DNA of 64,000 nucleotides, from contig CAAGDG010000074.1 in the NCBI GenBank assembly GCA_900768515.1, forward strand, positions 1 to 64,000. The letters run 5' to 3'. Under the pieces are notes generated by a model. The model saw only the letters and a program-made list of their open reading frames with translations, was not told where the DNA came from and made no database searches. Numbering within the stretch: position 1 is the first letter of the stretch; every line of letters starts with the position of its first letter. The translations under genes were made by a program, and so were the position numbers. Of the stretch, positions 43,188 to 52,532 are shown in pieces. The stretch is from Lentisphaeria bacterium (GTDB lineage Bacteria; Verrucomicrobiota; Lentisphaeria; Victivallales; Victivallaceae).

Positions 43188-44186
43188 TCATTTCAACAGA
43201 GAGCGACGATAGGTGACCACGCCCTCGGCAATGGCGCGCGCAAGCTTGTCCTGATAGACGGCCGATCCCAGATTCCGCTCCTCGACCGCATTCGAAATGA
43301 AACCGAGTTCGATCAGAACCCCGGGACAGTTCAACTGCCGCAGCACGGCAAAACGCGCCCGTTTGACGCCGCGATCCTCCGCCCCGGTCCGCTCCGTCAA
43401 AGCCTTCTGCAGCTGATAGGCCAGCAGCAGGTTGTTGGGATCCTGCCGATTGCCGGGATAGACGCGCGAATCCGCCGTCGAACTGTTCGTGGAGGCGGCG
43501 CCGGCCGGAGTCATGCAGAACGTCTCGATCCCGGCAACGGAACGATCCGCGGCGGCGTTCACGTGAAGTGACAGAAACAGATCCGCTTTCCGCCGCGTCG
43601 CATAGGCGCTCCGCTCGTCCAGGCCGATGTAGCGGTCGTCGCTGCGGGTCAGGTAGACCGTGTAACCATAGGAGCGCAGCACCCGGGCCAGCCGGTTCGC
43701 CAGACTCAGGGTGATCGCTTTTTCCGTGTAAAGTTTTCCGGCGGCGCCGCGGTCCTTGCCGCCGTGACCGGGATCGATCACGATGGTACGGATCGCATGG
43801 TTGTACCCCCGTTTGCCGCCGATCAGCGGCCCCACCGTCTTCAAGTAGTCGAGGTAACTCAGGTAGCAGAGTCCATTCGAACTGCGGAAGGGCGAATATG
43901 CGAGCGCGAGCCGCACGCCGTTGAAAAAAGCGTGCCGCTTCTGTGGAAACAACTGCAGACGACTGCCGTTTCCGCTCAGAGTGATCTGCGCCGAACTCTT
44001 CGCCGTCTTCATGCCGAAACGGGCGGCGATGTCCTCCAGCACCGCATAGCGGCGCTTGTACGCCCAGGTGGTCCGGATCTTTCCGGCGGCCGAAGCGGAG
44101 GCGCCGAAGACATCGAACGCGCCCCCCAGCACCAGGGCCAGAAGCGCGAGGACGCATCCGCGCCGGAATGCCGCCGCCCGGCTCAC
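43188..44186 (-). CDS. N-acetylmuramoyl-L-alanine amidase (AmiC-like)
   Basis: Exported peptidoglycan amidase, 332 residues, that cuts the bond between MurNAc and the stem peptide. An N-terminal signal sequence (1-34) is followed by a domain like the copper amine oxidase N-terminal fold (about 45-120), common in wall enzymes. The Amidase_3 catalytic domain (133-330) comes next. Zinc ligands are His141 (DPGHGG), Glu155 (TEKAITL) and His208 (SLHVNA). The catalytic Glu is in LIELGFISN. It starts with GTG and overlaps the thiD stop (GTGA), so it depends on translation of thiD. Confidence 0.9.
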   Translation of the reverse strand: MSRAAAFRRGCVLALLALVLGGAFDVFGASASAAGKIRTTWAYKRRYAVLEDIAARFGMKTAKSSAQITLSGNGSRLQLFPQKRHAFFNGVRLALAYSPFRSSNGLCYLSYLDYLKTVGPLIGGKRGYNHAIRTIVIDPGHGGKDRGAAGKLYTEKAITLSLANRLARVLRSYGYTVYLTRSDDRYIGLDERSAYATRRKADLFLSLHVNAAADRSVAGIETFCMTPAGAASTNSSTADSRVYPGNRQDPNNLLLAYQLQKALTERTGAEDRGVKRARFAVLRQLNCPGVLIELGFISNAVEERNLGSAVYQDKLARAIAEGVVTYRRSLLK

Positions 44187-45031
44187 AGCTTCTCCAGAGA
44201 GATCAGTTTGAGGGAGTCCTCGACCGGCGGATACATCGCCGGAAGCGATTCCCCGATCATCACCGCCTCCTGCAGCGAACCGTAGACAAACGCCTTCGCC
44301 TCACGCAGCGCCTGCTTCCAGGGCATCTCCAGTGCGAGCGCCGCCGCCAGTGCGGCGCTGAGCGTACAGCCGGTTCCATGCGACGCCCCCGAATCCGGCA
44401 GCCGGGGCGAAGTGAGCGCGTAGAGCTGCCCGCTCTTCCAGACGAAATCGGTTGCGAAGCCGCCCTGACAGGTGGCGTGTCCGCTTTTGAGCAGCACGTT
44501 GACGCCCCACTTTTCGCCGCAGCGGGCGGCCGCCTCCCGGCAGTCGGCGTCGGAACGCAGCCGGCGGCCGAGCAGCAGCTCCATCTCCGGCAGATTCGGG
44601 GTGATCCAGGCCGCCTCCGGAATCAGGAGTTCGCGGACCGCGGCGACCGCCTCCTCTTCGAGCAGCCGTGCGCCGGAGGTCGAAACCATCACCGGGTCGG
44701 CGACCAGAACCAGACGAGCCTTCCGGACACAGGCGGCGACACACTCGACAATCCCGGAGTTGAAGAGCATCCCTGACTTCGCGGTCCGGACCCGGATGCC
44801 GTCGAGCACCGTCTCGATCTGGGCGCGAACCCCGTCGGCGGGAATCGGATCGATCCGCGCAACCCGCCGCGGATTCTGCGCGGTGACCGCCGTGATCGCG
44901 GTACAGCCGTAGACGCCGAAAGCATTGAAGGTGCGCAGGTCGGCCTGAATGCCGGCACCGCCGCCGGAGTCGCTTCCGGCGATGGTCAGCGCCACCGGAT
45001 AAAATTCATTTTGCTGCTTATTTTTACTCAT
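44183..45031 (-). CDS. thiD: hydroxymethylpyrimidine (phosphate) kinase
   Basis: Thiamine-pathway kinase that phosphorylates HMP and HMP-phosphate. It has 282 residues with TIAGSDSGGGAGIQADL at the start, the substrate and phosphate signature, and DSGASHGTGCTLSAALAAAL near the C-terminus, the anion-hole signature of the ribokinase fold. No other thi genes are here; it is paired with the amidase gene through a 4-base overlap. A divergent exported orphan begins 75 bases away. Confidence 0.93.
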   Translation of the reverse strand: MSKNKQQNEFYPVALTIAGSDSGGGAGIQADLRTFNAFGVYGCTAITAVTAQNPRRVARIDPIPADGVRAQIETVLDGIRVRTAKSGMLFNSGIVECVAACVRKARLVLVADPVMVSTSGARLLEEEAVAAVRELLIPEAAWITPNLPEMELLLGRRLRSDADCREAAARCGEKWGVNVLLKSGHATCQGGFATDFVWKSGQLYALTSPRLPDSGASHGTGCTLSAALAAALALEMPWKQALREAKAFVYGSLQEAVMIGESLPAMYPPVEDSLKLISLEKL

Positions 45032-45034
45032 GGC

Positions 45035-45063
45035 TTGTCTTTACCGGGTTATGGAATTATATT
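45035..45063 (+). promoter_or_regulatory. promoter of the exported orphan
   Basis: TTGTCT, 17-base spacer, TATATT, about 40 bases before the ATG pair at 45106. Confidence 0.55.
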
Positions 45064-45105
45064 CTTTTTAAACTTACATCCGCGAATGAAAAAAAACAAA
45101 TCAGA

Positions 45106-46473
45106 ATGATGTTTATTTTCCGCCTCCTGCTTCTCGGGCTGCTGCTTCTTCCGGCAATGAAGCTCGGGGCCGACGTCACCACCGCCGACGGTGTCGTGAT
45201 CGTGCCGGACCGGGCCGACGCCTCGGCGGCAGCAACAGTCGAGGCGCTGCGCCGGCTCGACCGGCAGCTTGCGAACCTCTTCCGTTTCCATGCGCACCGT
45301 TCGCCGATCCAGTGCCGGGTAGTCCTCTCCGACCGGATCGCGCCCGGCGCGGTCGAGCTGCAATTCCGGGGAAACGCCTGGGAGGCCGTGTTCAATGACC
45401 GGGACGGTTCCTGGCTCGAAAGTTTTCCGCTCCGCCGCCGTCTGATCGGTTTTCTGCTGCTGGCCAAAGCGGGCGGGCCGCAGCCGAAAAATCCGGATTT
45501 TCTCCCCGGCTGGCTGGTCTCCGGCATCGACGCCCGGCTGAAAGCGGCCGCAGGACCGGAACTCTATCTGCGCAACAACCGGCAGCTTCCGTTGCTCCGG
45601 GCTCTGCTTACGGAGGGCCGTTTCCCCCGGTTCCGGGAACAGGTTGCGAATGCTCCGGACCGCTTTCCCCCGGCTGCCCGCCGCTGGCTGGAGGAGCTGA
45701 GCCGGGTGATGCTCGACCTCGCCGCACTCCAAAGTTCTCCGGTCGACAACGCGCTCGGCGACTACGTGCTGCTCTCGGCCCGGGGAGACGCCACCGCGGA
45801 TCAGGCGTTCGACGCGACGGTGGGGCGGCTCTTTCTCTCCGCGGCGGAAACGCTGCCGATTCCGGAGCGCCGGAACCCGGAAACCTGGAAGAGTCTGAGC
45901 AGCGACGAACGGATTCAACTGGCGCTGGAACATTTCGCCGGCCGGCTGGCCTGGCACGAATACGCACCCCGTCCGGCGCAGACAATCCGGAAGGAGTTCG
46001 CGCAAATCGAAATTTTCCGGCTCCCCCGTCTCGACCGGATGGGAAATCCGGTTGAAGGCGAAGACGAGAGCCGTATCGAAGACGTGCCGGCCCTGCTCCA
46101 CTCCCGCCCCGACCACGCCGAACTCCGGAAACGACTGGGGGAAGCCCTCCGCGCCATGAACTACGGTCTCTCCCCCGAGCTGCGCGCTCCGCTCGCCCGC
46201 CTCCACGAAGAGATCAACGCACTGCCGGGCCCCGATGCGCCCGAACCGCTGCCGCCGCCGACGGCGTTTCAGACCGCGCTCAACGAATTCCGGGCGGCGC
46301 TCGACCTCTACGGGAAACGGGAGGATTTCCTGGATGATTTCGATCGGCGACACCGTTCTCCCTTCGAGTTCTACCGCGCCCGGATCGAAGCGGCCGGAAC
46401 GCCCGACGCGATGCTGACCGGTCCGGTCCGGGAACTGCTCGAAAACACCAGCCGGAACTATCTCGGAGATTGA
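45106..46473 (+). CDS. exported protein of unknown function
   Basis: 455 residues that I do not recognise. A signal peptide (about 1-22, cut after LGA) is followed by a mature part rich in Arg, Leu and Ala with no membrane helix and few cysteines. Conserved-looking stretches include VVIVPDRADASAAATVEALRR and FLPGWLVSGIDARL. This is reminiscent of substrate-binding or basal secretion-associated proteins, but not enough to name it. Translation starts at one of two adjacent ATGs with no ribosome-binding site. It has its own promoter and sits alone between thiD and an FMN enzyme. Confidence 0.6.
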   Translation: MMFIFRLLLLGLLLLPAMKLGADVTTADGVVIVPDRADASAAATVEALRRLDRQLANLFRFHAHRSPIQCRVVLSDRIAPGAVELQFRGNAWEAVFNDRDGSWLESFPLRRRLIGFLLLAKAGGPQPKNPDFLPGWLVSGIDARLKAAAGPELYLRNNRQLPLLRALLTEGRFPRFREQVANAPDRFPPAARRWLEELSRVMLDLAALQSSPVDNALGDYVLLSARGDATADQAFDATVGRLFLSAAETLPIPERRNPETWKSLSSDERIQLALEHFAGRLAWHEYAPRPAQTIRKEFAQIEIFRLPRLDRMGNPVEGEDESRIEDVPALLHSRPDHAELRKRLGEALRAMNYGLSPELRAPLARLHEEINALPGPDAPEPLPPPTAFQTALNEFRAALDLYGKREDFLDDFDRRHRSPFEFYRARIEAAGTPDAMLTGPVRELLENTSRNYLGD

Positions 46474-46497
46474 AAAAAACGCACGACGTGTTATATT
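46470..46497 (+). promoter_or_regulatory. promoter of the FMN enzyme
   Basis: TTGAAA, 16-base spacer, TATATT, starting inside the stop codon of the upstream gene. Confidence 0.65.
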
Positions 46498-46564
46498 ATT
46501 TCTTTTCAACTATTGCGCCGTAAAGGGAAACGGCGCACGACAACAATCGGGAATTGGAATCTCT

Positions 46565-47596
46565 ATGGAAAACTCTTCGAACTTGTCTGAACTGATGCGG
46601 CGCGGCAGCGAATTTCTCGGGGTCAAATACCCGATCCTCTGCGGTGCGATGACCTGGGTTTCGGAACCGCAGCTGGTCTCCTCGGTCGCCAACGCCGGCG
46701 GCTTCGGCTGCCTCGCGGGCGGGAACGCCCCCTGCGACGTGCTCCGGGAGCAGATCCTCCGCATGCGGACGCTGACCGACAAGCCGTTCGCCGTCAATCT
46801 GATCACCATCGCGCCCTCCTACAAGGAACATCTTGCAATGCTTGCGGAGATCAAGGTGCCTTTCATCATCTTCGCGGGCAGTTTCCCGAAAGAGAAGGAG
46901 ATTGAAGCGGCCAAGGCGACCGGTGCGAAAGTGCTCTGCTTCGCGTCGACCATCTCGATCGCCGAACGGATGATCCGTTTCGGCGCCGACGGCATCATCC
47001 TGGAGGGCAGCGAAGCCGGCGGTCACATCGGCCACGTCGCCACCACGGTGCTGGTGCAGCAGGTGCTCTACAAGTTCTGCGATCAGATTCCGATCTTCGT
47101 CGCCGGCGGCATCGGCACCGGGAAGATGATGGCCCACATGCTGCTGATGGGAGCGGCGGGCGTCCAGCTCGGGACCCGGTTCGTGATGACCAAGGAGTCG
47201 ACCGTTCACCCCGCCTTCAAAGAGGCGTTCCGTCACGCCAACGCCCGCGACGCGATTTCCACGCCGCAATACGACCAGAAGCTGCCGGTGGTCGCGGTCC
47301 GCGCCCTGCGCAACAAGGGGACCGACCGCTTCGGCCAGCTCCAGCTCCGGCTGCTGCGCGAACTGGAAGCCGGCACCATCCACCGCCAGCAGGCGCAGGA
47401 GGAGGTCGAAAAGTTCTGGATCGGAGCGCTCCGGCGCGCCGCGGTGGAAGGCGATATCGAATACGGATCGCTGATGGCCGGCCAGTCGGTCGGACTGGTC
47501 GACGGGATCATGACCGTCCGGGAACTCCTGGACGAACTGCTCGGCGACGCGGCGAAGGAACTGGAAGCCGTCAAACGCAAACTCGGCTGCTGCTGA
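46565..47596 (+). CDS. nitronate monooxygenase / FabK-type FMN enzyme
   Basis: 343-residue FMN-dependent TIM barrel protein. Signatures: YPILCGAMTWVSEPQLVSSV near the start, GGFGCLAGG, the EGSEAGGHIGH segment with the histidine expected in this family, and IFVAGGIGTGKMM with GVQLGTRF for FMN phosphate. The family includes nitronate monooxygenase and enoyl-ACP reductase II (FabK). No fab genes are nearby to favour FabK. It is followed by a hairpin without a T run before mreC. Confidence 0.82.
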   Translation: MENSSNLSELMRRGSEFLGVKYPILCGAMTWVSEPQLVSSVANAGGFGCLAGGNAPCDVLREQILRMRTLTDKPFAVNLITIAPSYKEHLAMLAEIKVPFIIFAGSFPKEKEIEAAKATGAKVLCFASTISIAERMIRFGADGIILEGSEAGGHIGHVATTVLVQQVLYKFCDQIPIFVAGGIGTGKMMAHMLLMGAAGVQLGTRFVMTKESTVHPAFKEAFRHANARDAISTPQYDQKLPVVAVRALRNKGTDRFGQLQLRLLRELEAGTIHRQQAQEEVEKFWIGALRRAAVEGDIEYGSLMAGQSVGLVDGIMTVRELLDELLGDAAKELEAVKRKLGCC

Positions 47597-47606
47597 CGCG
47601 GCGGCA

Positions 47607-47633
47607 CTTCCGGCGGAACAACTCCGCCGGAAG
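47607..47633 (+). terminator. hairpin before mreC, no T run
   Basis: Perfect 11-base stem CTTCCGGCGGA / TCCGCCGGAAG with a 5-base loop, followed by GGAAACTG. It may stabilise the upstream message or attenuate reading into mreC rather than end transcription. Confidence 0.5.
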
Positions 47634-47654
47634 GGAAACTGATTCGGGGAAGAA

Positions 47655-48533
47655 ATGCCGAAACCAAGCGGAAAACCCAGCCGGAAACTCCTGCTCCTCG
47701 TTTCGGTCATTCTGTTTTTCGTGCTGATTTTCGCAGGCTACCATTCGCTGCGCGGAAACGCCGGCGTGCTTTTCAGTGATTTTCTCCACCCCTATCTTGC
47801 GGCGGAACGAATCGCGGTTGACGCGGTGGCGGATCAATCTCTGCTTCTGCTCAACCGCCACGAACTGGCCGCCCGCCTCACCGAACTGGACCGGGACAAC
47901 CGGCTGCTCGCAATCCGCGCCGCGGAAAACCGGGCGCTGCGCGAGGAGAACCGCACCCTGCGCCAGGCCCTGTCTCTGCCCGCTCCGGCCGGCTGGAAAT
48001 ACCGGACCGCACTGATCGTCCGCCGGGATCCCCTGCTCTGGAACGAGCGTTTTACGCTGAATCTCGGCAGCGGTGACGGCGTCGTTTCCGGCGCCGCCGT
48101 GCTCGGCTTCTCCTCCGACGGAACCCCCTGTCTGGTCGGTGTGATCGACCGGGTCGGCAACCGCAGCTCCGAAGTTGAAACCATTTTCAGTCCCGGTCTT
48201 CGCCTCTCCACGGATTTTCCGACGACCGGCGGCAACGGCATACTCAATACCGGCGACCGCCATCCCGCCAGCGGCAAACTCCCGGTGGGGACCCTGCCGG
48301 CCAACCTCAGATTCACCCCCGGGGAACCGGTGGAGACCACCGGTTTCGAACGCGGCATTCCCCGCGGAATCCGAATCGGAGAGCTGGAAACGGTCGAGGA
48401 GGTCAACGCCGCCTTCTCCAGCGCGCTCTACCTCTCCGGCACCATTCGGCCGGCCGCCGATCCCGGCAACCTGCATTTCCTTGTCGTCGCACTGCGAAAC
48501 GACGAGCCGAAGGAGGAGTCCCGCCGGCCATGA
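47655..48533 (+). CDS. mreC: rod shape-determining protein MreC
   Basis: Inner-membrane elongasome scaffold, 292 residues. One membrane helix near the N-terminus (12-30) is followed by a coiled coil (about 55-110, rich in Leu, Glu and Arg). Then come the paired beta domains of MreC (VVSGAAVLGFSSDGTPCLVG, and LPVGTLPANLRFTPGEPVE). GGGGAAG precedes the ATG. Its stop overlaps mreD (ATGA). It links MreB to PBP2 and RodA; no mreB is directly upstream. Confidence 0.9.
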   Translation: MPKPSGKPSRKLLLLVSVILFFVLIFAGYHSLRGNAGVLFSDFLHPYLAAERIAVDAVADQSLLLLNRHELAARLTELDRDNRLLAIRAAENRALREENRTLRQALSLPAPAGWKYRTALIVRRDPLLWNERFTLNLGSGDGVVSGAAVLGFSSDGTPCLVGVIDRVGNRSSEVETIFSPGLRLSTDFPTTGGNGILNTGDRHPASGKLPVGTLPANLRFTPGEPVETTGFERGIPRGIRIGELETVEEVNAAFSSALYLSGTIRPAADPGNLHFLVVALRNDEPKEESRRP

Positions 48534-49093
48534 CGTTTGTTTTTGAATTCTTCACGCTGGCAATCACCATGCTCATCGATCTCTCGGCGGGCAACCTCGG
48601 CTTCGCACTTCCGGCGGCCGGAATCGTTCTCTTCTACTTCGGACTGGTCGGTTCCTTTCCGCGCGCGGCGGCGGCCGCCGCCGGATACGGGCTGGTCCTC
48701 GACCTGATTTACGGCCGTCCCTACCCGGTTTCCGCCCTGGTGCTGCCGGCGGCGCTGGCGGCCGGAGCCGCCCTTCAGCACCGGATCGACAGCTATCTGC
48801 TCGACGCCGCGCCGCCGGGCGCGGCGGTGGCTTTCACGGTGACACTCGGCAACACGCTGGCCGGCTGGCTGCTCTCCGGCCGCGCCCCCGAAACCGGACC
48901 GCTGATCTGGCGGCTGCTCTTCAACAGCGCGATGGGAGCGGCGGCACTGCCGGCGGTCATTCTGCTTCTGGATGAGTTCGGGGAGGCGCTCGGCCTCAAA
49001 AGCTGCCGCCGGATCCGCCTCCGCGCCGAGCGGCACACCCTGAACGCCCCTCCCCGCCGGATCCGCGAACCGCAGCGCCAGGGGAAAAAATGA
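48530..49093 (+). CDS. mreD: rod shape-determining protein MreD
   Basis: 187-residue membrane protein with about five helices and the position expected for MreD between mreC and a PBP2 gene. MreD is poorly conserved, so the call rests on size, topology and context. It overlaps both neighbours by 4 bases (ATGA at each end), which would keep the three products in step. Confidence 0.8.
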   Translation: MTFVFEFFTLAITMLIDLSAGNLGFALPAAGIVLFYFGLVGSFPRAAAAAAGYGLVLDLIYGRPYPVSALVLPAALAAGAALQHRIDSYLLDAAPPGAAVAFTVTLGNTLAGWLLSGRAPETGPLIWRLLFNSAMGAAALPAVILLLDEFGEALGLKSCRRIRLRAERHTLNAPPRRIREPQRQGKK

Positions 49094-51090
49094 GACGCGC
49101 AGCCCAAAGAACTCCGATGCGTCCCGCGGCGACCACACCGGTTCTCTCCTGGGCCGGAATCCGGATTCTGCTGTTCGGAGCGCTCATTGCCGCCGGGTTT
49201 CTGGTTCTTTGGATCAAGCTTTACATCGAACAGATCGAAACCGCGGAAACCTACATGGGACGGGTTGTGCGGCAGTCGGTCCGCCGGATCCGGATCCCGG
49301 CGAGACGTGGCAAAATCTACAGTTCCGATCGGAAGCTGCTGGCCGGCAACAGCGCGGAATGCAATCTGCTTTTCTACCCGGAGGAGATGCGCGAAGCCGG
49401 GCGGCGCAGCCGCACCGTCTCCTACATTTACCGGGCGGCGGAGGTGATCGCCCGCGCGATCGGACGGCCCAACCCTCTGACGGAAACCGCCATTGAACGG
49501 CATTTGAACACCCGTCCGGGCCTCCCGCTCACGGTCTTCCGAAACCTCACGCCGCAGGAACTGGCGCGGGCGCTGGAAAGTTCGCGCAAACTCCGCGGCG
49601 TCGACTTCATCGCCGATGAGTCGCGGACCTACCCGGAAGGAAGACTCGCCGCGCATCTGATCGGATCGACCCGGCTCGAAAGTCCGCAGCAGGCCTCCGA
49701 CCGCAAGGAGTTCTTCTACTACGTGCCGGATCCGATCGGGCGCGAGGGACTCGAACGCGCCTTCGACCGGATTCCCGACGGCGGAGAGGATCCGGCAGCT
49801 CCGCTCGGTCTGCGCGGCAGACCGGGTTACTCCCTGGTGCAGGTGGACCACCTCGGTTTCATCCGTCAGAGCCTGATCGAAAAAATCGAGCCGCGCCACG
49901 GCAACAACCTGATCCTCACGCTCGACAGCCGCGCCCAGCAAATCGCGGAATCGCTCATCGACGGCGAACGAGCGGCGCTGGTTCTCCTCGACGCCTCCAA
50001 CGGCGATGTGCTTGCCGCCGCCTCCAGTCCCGGTTACGATCTCGGACGATTCACCCCGGTTCTGACCCCCGGCTACTACCGGTCGCTGCTGGACAATCCC
50101 GACCGGCCGCTGATCAACCGCGCCCTCTTTGAGATCTATCCCCCCGGTTCCATCCTGAAACCGCTGGTCGCACTGGCTTTTCTGAATTCCGGAGTTGATC
50201 CGGCAGAGAAAACCAACTGCGACGGAGGCACTCCGATCGGCAACGCCTCCATCCGCTGCGCATCCTGGCGCTACGGCGGCCACGGTCCGCTCGACATGGT
50301 CGGCGCCCTCGCCCACTCCTGCAACGACTACATGGTCGAACATGCGCTCAAAATCGGATTCGAACCGATCGCAGCCATGCTCGATTCCGCTGGAATCGGC
50401 CGGAAAACCGGGATTGAACTGCCGGAATCGCGCGGCATCGCCCCCAGCGACCGTTACAAGCGGCGTGTCTACGGTTACGGCTGGAACCGCTTCGACACCG
50501 GACTGCTTTCCATCGGTCAGGGAATCATTTCCATCACCCCTCTGCAGGCGGCGGTCTTCACCGCCGCGCTGGCCAATGGCGGAACCGTCTGGCGGCCTCA
50601 CCTGGGGCTGCGGGTGGTGGATGCCTACGGGAATCCGCTCTATGAACGGGTTCCGGAGGCAACCGGACATCTCGAAAGCACCCCGGAGGCGCTTGAAACC
50701 GTCCGGCGCGGCATGTTCGAAGTGGTCAACACCCCGACCGGCTCCGGACGGGAAGCCGCGGTTCCCGGACTGGAAATCTACGGGAAGACCGGTTCGGCCG
50801 AAATCGGGACCGGCGTCCGGGGCAACCTCCGGCTGATCACCTGGTTCATCGCCTTCACCTCCTGGAAAGGACGCACTTACGCGCTTGCCTTGATGGTCGA
50901 AGGCGGACGCTCCGGCGGCCGGACCTGCGCGCCGCTCGCCGCTGAGTTCTTTCGCCGTTATCTGCTCGGAAATTCGAATTCCTCTTCTGAAAACCACTTG
51001 AATTCATCATCATCCGGTGTTAGTTTATACACCGGGGAACTCTTGACCATGTCACAAGTTAAACGTAATCCCGGGAAATTCCGGCCATAA
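49090..51090 (+). CDS. mrdA: penicillin-binding protein 2 (elongasome transpeptidase)
   Basis: 666-residue class B transpeptidase that cross-links wall peptides during elongation. One N-terminal membrane helix (23-43) is followed by the pedestal domain with RIPARRGKIYSSDRKLLAGN. The catalytic domain has SxxK at Ser354-Lys357 (PPGSILKP), SxN at Ser410-Asn412 (SCN) and KTG at 566-568. The normal protein would end near FFRRYLLG; about 45 further Ser/Asn-rich residues form an unusual hydrophilic tail. It completes mreC-mreD-mrdA. rodA, often next, is absent here. Confidence 0.93.
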   Translation: MRRAAQRTPMRPAATTPVLSWAGIRILLFGALIAAGFLVLWIKLYIEQIETAETYMGRVVRQSVRRIRIPARRGKIYSSDRKLLAGNSAECNLLFYPEEMREAGRRSRTVSYIYRAAEVIARAIGRPNPLTETAIERHLNTRPGLPLTVFRNLTPQELARALESSRKLRGVDFIADESRTYPEGRLAAHLIGSTRLESPQQASDRKEFFYYVPDPIGREGLERAFDRIPDGGEDPAAPLGLRGRPGYSLVQVDHLGFIRQSLIEKIEPRHGNNLILTLDSRAQQIAESLIDGERAALVLLDASNGDVLAAASSPGYDLGRFTPVLTPGYYRSLLDNPDRPLINRALFEIYPPGSILKPLVALAFLNSGVDPAEKTNCDGGTPIGNASIRCASWRYGGHGPLDMVGALAHSCNDYMVEHALKIGFEPIAAMLDSAGIGRKTGIELPESRGIAPSDRYKRRVYGYGWNRFDTGLLSIGQGIISITPLQAAVFTAALANGGTVWRPHLGLRVVDAYGNPLYERVPEATGHLESTPEALETVRRGMFEVVNTPTGSGREAAVPGLEIYGKTGSAEIGTGVRGNLRLITWFIAFTSWKGRTYALALMVEGGRSGGRTCAPLAAEFFRRYLLGNSNSSSENHLNSSSSGVSLYTGELLTMSQVKRNPGKFRP

Positions 51091-51185
51091 AAAGCCGCTA
51101 ATATGGTCACTGACGTGCCGCAAGTTGCGACACGAACGGTTCCCGCCCGGCGGAGTGCAACAGAAAAAAGCGAGGCAGTGTTTCC

Positions 51186-52397
51186 ATGTTCAATGCAGCA
51201 ATCATCGGAATTTCCGGTTTTGGCGCCGTCCACTACAATGACTTCCTGCGCGAACACGCCGCCGGCCGGATTCACATCGTCGGCGCGACGGTAATCAATC
51301 AGGAGGAAGAGGCCCAGAAGTGTGCGTTTCTCCGCTCCATCGGCTGCCGGCTTTTCACCGATTACCGTGAAATGCTCCGCGAACTCAGCGGAAAAATCGA
51401 CATCTGCTTCATTCCGACCGGCATCGCCCTTCACGCGCCGATGACCATCGACGCGCTGGAATCCGGCGCCAACGTCTACGTGGAAAAACCGATCGCAGCC
51501 ACCCTCCAGGAGGTCGACCGCATGCGGGAAGCTGAACGGCGGACCGGCAAGTTCATTGCGGTCGGCTACCAGAGCATGTACCAGCCAGAAACCCGCCGGA
51601 TCAAAGAGATGCTGCTCGCCGGACGCATCGGGAAAATCACCACCCTCAAATCCTATTCGCTCTGGCCGCGGGACAGCGTCTACTACCACCGCAACAACTG
51701 GGCCGGGAAACTGCGCAACGGCAGCGCCTGGGTGCTCGACAGTCCCTTCACCAATGCCGTCGCCCACTACCTGAACCTGCTCAGCTTCTACGCCGGAAAC
51801 AGCTTTGAAGGCATCGGTGAAATCGAGAGCGTCCAGGCCGGCCTCTTCCGAGCCAATCCGGTCGAAACCAACGACACGGCCTGGATCCGCGGAGTGATGC
51901 GCGGCGGCGCACAGCTGCTCTTCTATTCAACCCACTGCAGCGACGTCAACGAAGGGCCCATCTCCGAAATCCAGGGAGAGCTCGGTTCGATCACCTATGC
52001 TTCCGAAAAGGTGGAGATCCAATACAAAAACGGCGAGCGTGAAGAGTTCCCCATGACTCCCGGAGACAAGATGCGCGCCAACATCTACACCCAGTTGATC
52101 CAACGGCTGCAAGACCCGGCGGCGTTCATCTGCACGGCGGAAATCGCGGCCGGTCACACCCGGATCTGCAACGCTGTCTTCGATTCCGTCCGGTGTGTTG
52201 AACTTCCGGAGTCCGCCTTCCGGGTCGAGACCAATGCGAAAGGAGCGGTCCGCCGCGTGATTCCGGGAATCGACGATGTGATCCGCGCCGCTTACCGGGA
52301 GAACCGTCTCCCCGATACCCGGGATTTTCCGTGGGCGGTCAACGGCGAACCCTTCGCCATGGAGGGGTACCACGCCTTCTCCGGCGCCGGGTTGTAA
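51186..52397 (+). CDS. Gfo/Idh/MocA-family oxidoreductase
   Basis: 403-residue NAD(P)-dependent dehydrogenase family protein. The nucleotide loop is IIGISGFGAVHY (5-16). VEKPIAAT near residue 99 carries the catalytic-site lysine of the EKP motif. The C-terminal substrate domain is longer than usual (to 403). A GAGG site precedes the ATG. It stands alone after the mre genes in a 95-base gap where I see no strong promoter. It probably oxidises or epimerises a sugar derivative. Confidence 0.82.
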   Translation: MFNAAIIGISGFGAVHYNDFLREHAAGRIHIVGATVINQEEEAQKCAFLRSIGCRLFTDYREMLRELSGKIDICFIPTGIALHAPMTIDALESGANVYVEKPIAATLQEVDRMREAERRTGKFIAVGYQSMYQPETRRIKEMLLAGRIGKITTLKSYSLWPRDSVYYHRNNWAGKLRNGSAWVLDSPFTNAVAHYLNLLSFYAGNSFEGIGEIESVQAGLFRANPVETNDTAWIRGVMRGGAQLLFYSTHCSDVNEGPISEIQGELGSITYASEKVEIQYKNGEREEFPMTPGDKMRANIYTQLIQRLQDPAAFICTAEIAAGHTRICNAVFDSVRCVELPESAFRVETNAKGAVRRVIPGIDDVIRAAYRENRLPDTRDFPWAVNGEPFAMEGYHAFSGAGL

Positions 52398-52429
52398 GTG
52401 GAGAAAAGGGATTTTTTTCAGGAAATCAT

Positions 52430-52457
52430 TTGATTTTCCGGCCGATCACACTATTTT
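52430..52457 (+). promoter_or_regulatory. possible promoter of the conventional rubrerythrin
   Basis: TTGATT, 16-base spacer, TATTTT, about 76 bases before the ATG. A CCTCCCG/CGGGGGG hairpin lies in the leader. No PerR-like box is seen here. Confidence 0.4.
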
Positions 52458-52532
52458 TAAGAAGGGGCCTCCCGATTCAACGGGGGGTAAGCGTTTCGTT
52501 TTTTCGGGTCATTTGATTGAAGGAGTAAGAAA

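Noticed and set aside
48793..50997. 734-codon open frame on the minus strand
   Set aside because: Antisense shadow of mreD-mrdA, where SxxK, SxN and KTG motifs prove the plus strand is coding.
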